A DNA stretch of 64,000 bases from Chloroflexus aurantiacus J-10-fl (lineage in GTDB: Bacteria > Chloroflexota > Chloroflexia > Chloroflexales > Chloroflexaceae). Location of the stretch: positions 3,410,001 through 3,474,000 of the forward strand of contig NC_010175.1 in assembly GCF_000018865.1 (NCBI RefSeq), read 5' to 3'. The position numbers and the translations under genes were made by a program. The notes under the pieces were generated by a model, which did not search any database, was not told the DNA's origin, and worked only from the letters and a program-made list of their open reading frames with translations. Positions 61,855-64,000 of the stretch are shown here, piece by piece (position 1 is the first letter of the stretch; each line of letters starts with the position of its first letter).

Positions 61855-63111
61855 GTGACCAATCCGCGCACGAATTACGCTCTGGCGGGAGCAGCACTCT
61901 TCAACCCGATGGCGGCGATGTACTGGCTTGATGTGATGCGCGGTCAACGTCCTGGTGCGGGACTCCTGCTGGTCAGTACAACAGGTGCTGTGTGTGCGGG
62001 ATTAGTGGCTGAACCGCGGCGGCATCCATGGCGGGCGCTCGCGAGTGGTCTGGCAGCCGCAGCCGGGGCAGCGCTGGCCGGTTGGGTGCTGCGGCGCTAC
62101 GTGGATTGGGTGACTGAAGCAGCGGATGTTGATGCACCTGCGCCGAATGCCCACGATCTGCTCTTGCCGGCAGCAGCGGTGTGTGCCGGTACGGTTGGCC
62201 TCTCTGCCCTGGTTGGACGCGAGCCTGAGCGTTATATCGAATATAGCGGTAAACACGGTGATTACCGCTGGATTTCCGCCATCCCCCATCCGGCACAGCG
62301 CTGGCTGGCCTGGAGTGGATACCTGCTGCATCAGTTCGCGATCTGGGGGTGTATCTACGCTGCTCAACACCAGCGCTTGCCTTACACTACTGCTATGAAG
62401 CGACTCAACTGGATTGCGCTGGCCGTTAATGCTGGTGGTGTGGCCCTGCACTATCTCCAGTCGCACTATACCTACGACGGATTGGCGCGTGATGTGCCTG
62501 AAGGGAGTGCGCTTGGCTCTGTTGCGTTCATCTTGATGTTGACGCTGGCGCTTGAGGCACCCCGGCGTGGTCTTTTCTTCGGCAGTCGGCGGGTCTTGCC
62601 ACCACCTGAGTTAGTCCGCTTTGCCCGGCGCTTTCACGGTTATATCTTCTCGTGGGCATCGACGTACAATTTCTGGTATCATCCTATCGATCCGAAACCG
62701 CTGCATTACACCGGTCTCTTTCACACCCTCCTGCTCTTTGTGCAATCGGCACTGATCTACACAAAAGCGCATCGCGACCCGCGCTGGACACTGGTACTGG
62801 AGTTGATGGTGCTGCCACATGCAGTTGTTTCGACTCTCTACAAGCGGAGCGGGTTGGGTGCAATGTTTACCTTCAGCCTGCTCGCGATGTTCGTCATTAA
62901 TCAGATGCACGGCCTGGGACTCTCGCAACGAGCGCGGTGGACAATCGGTGCCGCGTATGCAACAACCGCATTGACCTATTGCGGTGTACGTCGTGAGTGG
63001 CATCGTTTACCTGATATTCTGCGCATACCGATTCTTGAATATGGAGTGCTGGGCATTTTAGTCTTGCTGTCGCTACTCATGCGGGTAGTGCGTCAGTCTA
63101 AAGAGCGATAG
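61855..63111 (+). CDS. Polytopic membrane protein of unknown function
   Basis: 418 residues, not recognised. About nine or ten hydrophobic segments (for example 32-52, 60-80, 108-125, 155-175, 188-205, 224-240, 296-315, 385-410). Notable polar stretches: EPERYIEYSGKHGDYRWISAIPHPAQRWL (residues about 126-154) and FARRFHGYIFSWASTYNFWYHPIDPKPLHYTGLFHTLLLFVQSALIY, rich in His/Trp/Tyr at the membrane face. GTG start after GAGAGGAGG; an extended -10 TGgTATGAT is at 61791-61799. Divergent from the amidohydrolase. Confidence 0.75.
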   Translation: MTNPRTNYALAGAALFNPMAAMYWLDVMRGQRPGAGLLLVSTTGAVCAGLVAEPRRHPWRALASGLAAAAGAALAGWVLRRYVDWVTEAADVDAPAPNAHDLLLPAAAVCAGTVGLSALVGREPERYIEYSGKHGDYRWISAIPHPAQRWLAWSGYLLHQFAIWGCIYAAQHQRLPYTTAMKRLNWIALAVNAGGVALHYLQSHYTYDGLARDVPEGSALGSVAFILMLTLALEAPRRGLFFGSRRVLPPPELVRFARRFHGYIFSWASTYNFWYHPIDPKPLHYTGLFHTLLLFVQSALIYTKAHRDPRWTLVLELMVLPHAVVSTLYKRSGLGAMFTFSLLAMFVINQMHGLGLSQRARWTIGAAYATTALTYCGVRREWHRLPDILRIPILEYGVLGILVLLSLLMRVVRQSKER

Positions 63112-63269
63112 CTTGCCAACAAGACCTGGAACGTCGCTCAGCAAACTTGCTATTACGATGCCTTGCTGTAGTACAGGCAGGTATTTACAGCGTACATGAA
63201 GCAACGTATCCTGATCCAGCACACCGATCAGGAAGAGGGCAGTGTTGTCGTCCATCTACAGTTGGGTTG

Positions 63270-63491
63270 CCTCTTGCCGCCGTTGGGCGGGCTGTACCGT
63301 GGACGGGCTGAAGCCCTGCCTGACAGCGTGCAAGCCCTGCAGGGTCTGGGGGCACTCTTCCCCGTCGTCAGGCCAGTCCCGCAGGGGCTTCAAGGAATTG
63401 AGGTAGGGTTTTAACCCGCCGACTCGCCGGCCATCACCCCTGCTCCCGCACGCGAGCTATGCAGTATTCGAGTTATGGGTAATGCATAGCC
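63270..63491. repeat. Dispersed repeat, fragment D
   Basis: GC-rich region with internal inverted segments (GGGCTGAAGCCCTGCCTGACA... and GTCAGGCCAGTCCCGCAGGGGCTTCA...), ending in GTTATGGGTAATGCATAGCC (63473-63492). That is the same inverse end as at 21088-21103. Part of the gene-free 63112-63687 stretch. Confidence 0.5.
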
Positions 63492-63687
63492 TACACACGG
63501 GTGAGGGGAGACCAGAAGCTGGCGCTGGAGCTTCCTGCCTCCACTCCTCTGTGCGCGGTAGAGGGGAAACCAGAAGTCTGTGCCAGAGTGTTCCGACATG
63601 GCAGCAGTTGCATTCCTGGAGAGGTAAGGTGTGCTGGTAAAGCATCCCGTTAATTCAAACCTTAGCACTTTGTCATCCAGGAAACCT
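63492..63687. other. Gene-free stretch with short direct repeats
   Basis: Two related segments, GGGGAGACCAGAAGCTGGCG (about 63505) and GGGGAAACCAGAAGTCTGTG (about 63563), 58 bp apart. No gene recognised. Confidence 0.45.
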
Positions 63688-63715
63688 TTGCCTCACAATG
63701 ACGTTATGGTAGTAT
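63688..63715 (+). promoter_or_regulatory. Putative promoter of the gene at 63753
   Basis: TTGCCT (63688-63693), 16-bp spacer, TAGTAT (63710-63715). Confidence 0.4.
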
Positions 63716-63752
63716 AGGTACAACATCGAACCATTGCTGCATACGGTCACTT

Positions 63753-64000
63753 ATGCATCGCTTCGCCTCCTGGCTGCTCATCGTGAGCTTCGTTGTTATC
63801 GCCAATCCGGTCCACGCCCAGCCGACCGGTGGATGGAGCGTGGCTGAGTTTCTCGCCCGGCAGCCCGGCCCCTTGAAAGAACTCGATGTTGACGGGAAAC
63901 CTGCGGCCCAGATTATCGAAGAGCAGAGCATTTACTTCGGCGTCAGTCCATTCCTTACCCTGGCCCTGCTCGAAGCAACAGCGGGTCTAATCAGCGATCC
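63753..64000 (+). CDS. Exported protein, N-terminal part, cut by window edge
   Basis: 82 residues visible. A signal peptide (MHRFASWLLIVSFVVIANPVHAQ, cleavage probably after HA) is followed by PTGGWSVAEFLARQPGPLKE and AAQIIEEQSIYFGVSPFLTLALLEATAGLIS. The latter resembles the start of extracytoplasmic cell-wall peptidases (M23 type) seen in Chloroflexota, but too little is present to assign a family. Confidence 0.6.
   Translation, partial: MHRFASWLLIVSFVVIANPVHAQPTGGWSVAEFLARQPGPLKELDVDGKPAAQIIEEQSIYFGVSPFLTLALLEATAGLISD

Overview
The window looks like chromosome of a filamentous anoxygenic phototroph of the genus Chloroflexus (Chloroflexota). It carries a bacteriochlorophyll set (BchN/BchB dark protochlorophyllide reductase, BchM, the oxygen-dependent cyclase AcsF, BchH and a PucC/LhaA-type transporter) beside a C5-type haem operon with aerobic HemF, and a large cobalamin operon. 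Genus is inferred from this combination and from recognising the proteins; the species was not determined.

Layout. (1) 1-1690, minus: bchN and the start of bchB, cut by the window edge. (2) 2273-4836, plus: two paralogous single-pass membrane proteins with N-terminal TPR-like repeats. (3) 4837-5785: repeats. (4) 5777-31339, minus: one long cobalamin cluster read from a promoter near 31339 through a cobalamin riboswitch and an intrinsic terminator. The order is cobO, [2Fe-2S]-cobN, cobT, cbiMNQO (cobalt uptake), cbiB, a 1.4-kb repeat block, cbiX, a flavodoxin-like gene, cbiC, cbiD, cbiET, cbiL, cbiF, a cbiG-cbiH-sirC triple fusion, cobA, cbiA, cobU, cobD, cobQ. Most junctions overlap by a few bases (ATGA). 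No precorrin-6A reductase (CbiJ/CobK) and no cobalamin synthase (CobS) is seen. (5) 31622-35235, minus: a cupredoxin lipoprotein, a MoaD-like/BNR-repeat pair and a DUF1801 protein. (6) 35554-40214, minus: ilvA, a GAF-GGDEF protein and threonine aldolase. (7) 40397-47973, plus: bchM, a small unknown gene, acsF, bchH and a PucC/LhaA-type gene. (8) 48013-55825, plus: hemA-hemC-hemD-hemB-hemE-hemL-hemF. (9) 55925-63111: pepF, repeats, an MFS transporter, an amidohydrolase and an unknown polytopic membrane protein. (10) 63753-64000: start of an exported protein.

How it fits together: the hem operon makes protoporphyrin precursors from glutamyl-tRNA. BchH, BchM and AcsF, then BchN/BchB, take the magnesium branch. 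CobA and the cbi/cob genes take the cobalt branch from uroporphyrinogen III. Nearly all tetrapyrrole branching is therefore within 55 kb.

The most striking unexplained signal is a 21-bp inverted repeat, GTAGT-N11-ACTAC. It occurs at least four times, always just upstream of bacteriochlorophyll genes: once before bchN, twice before bchM, and once before the small gene preceding acsF. At the two sites with a recognisable extended -10 it starts 13-14 bp downstream of that -10. It is a candidate operator of an undescribed photosynthesis regulon.
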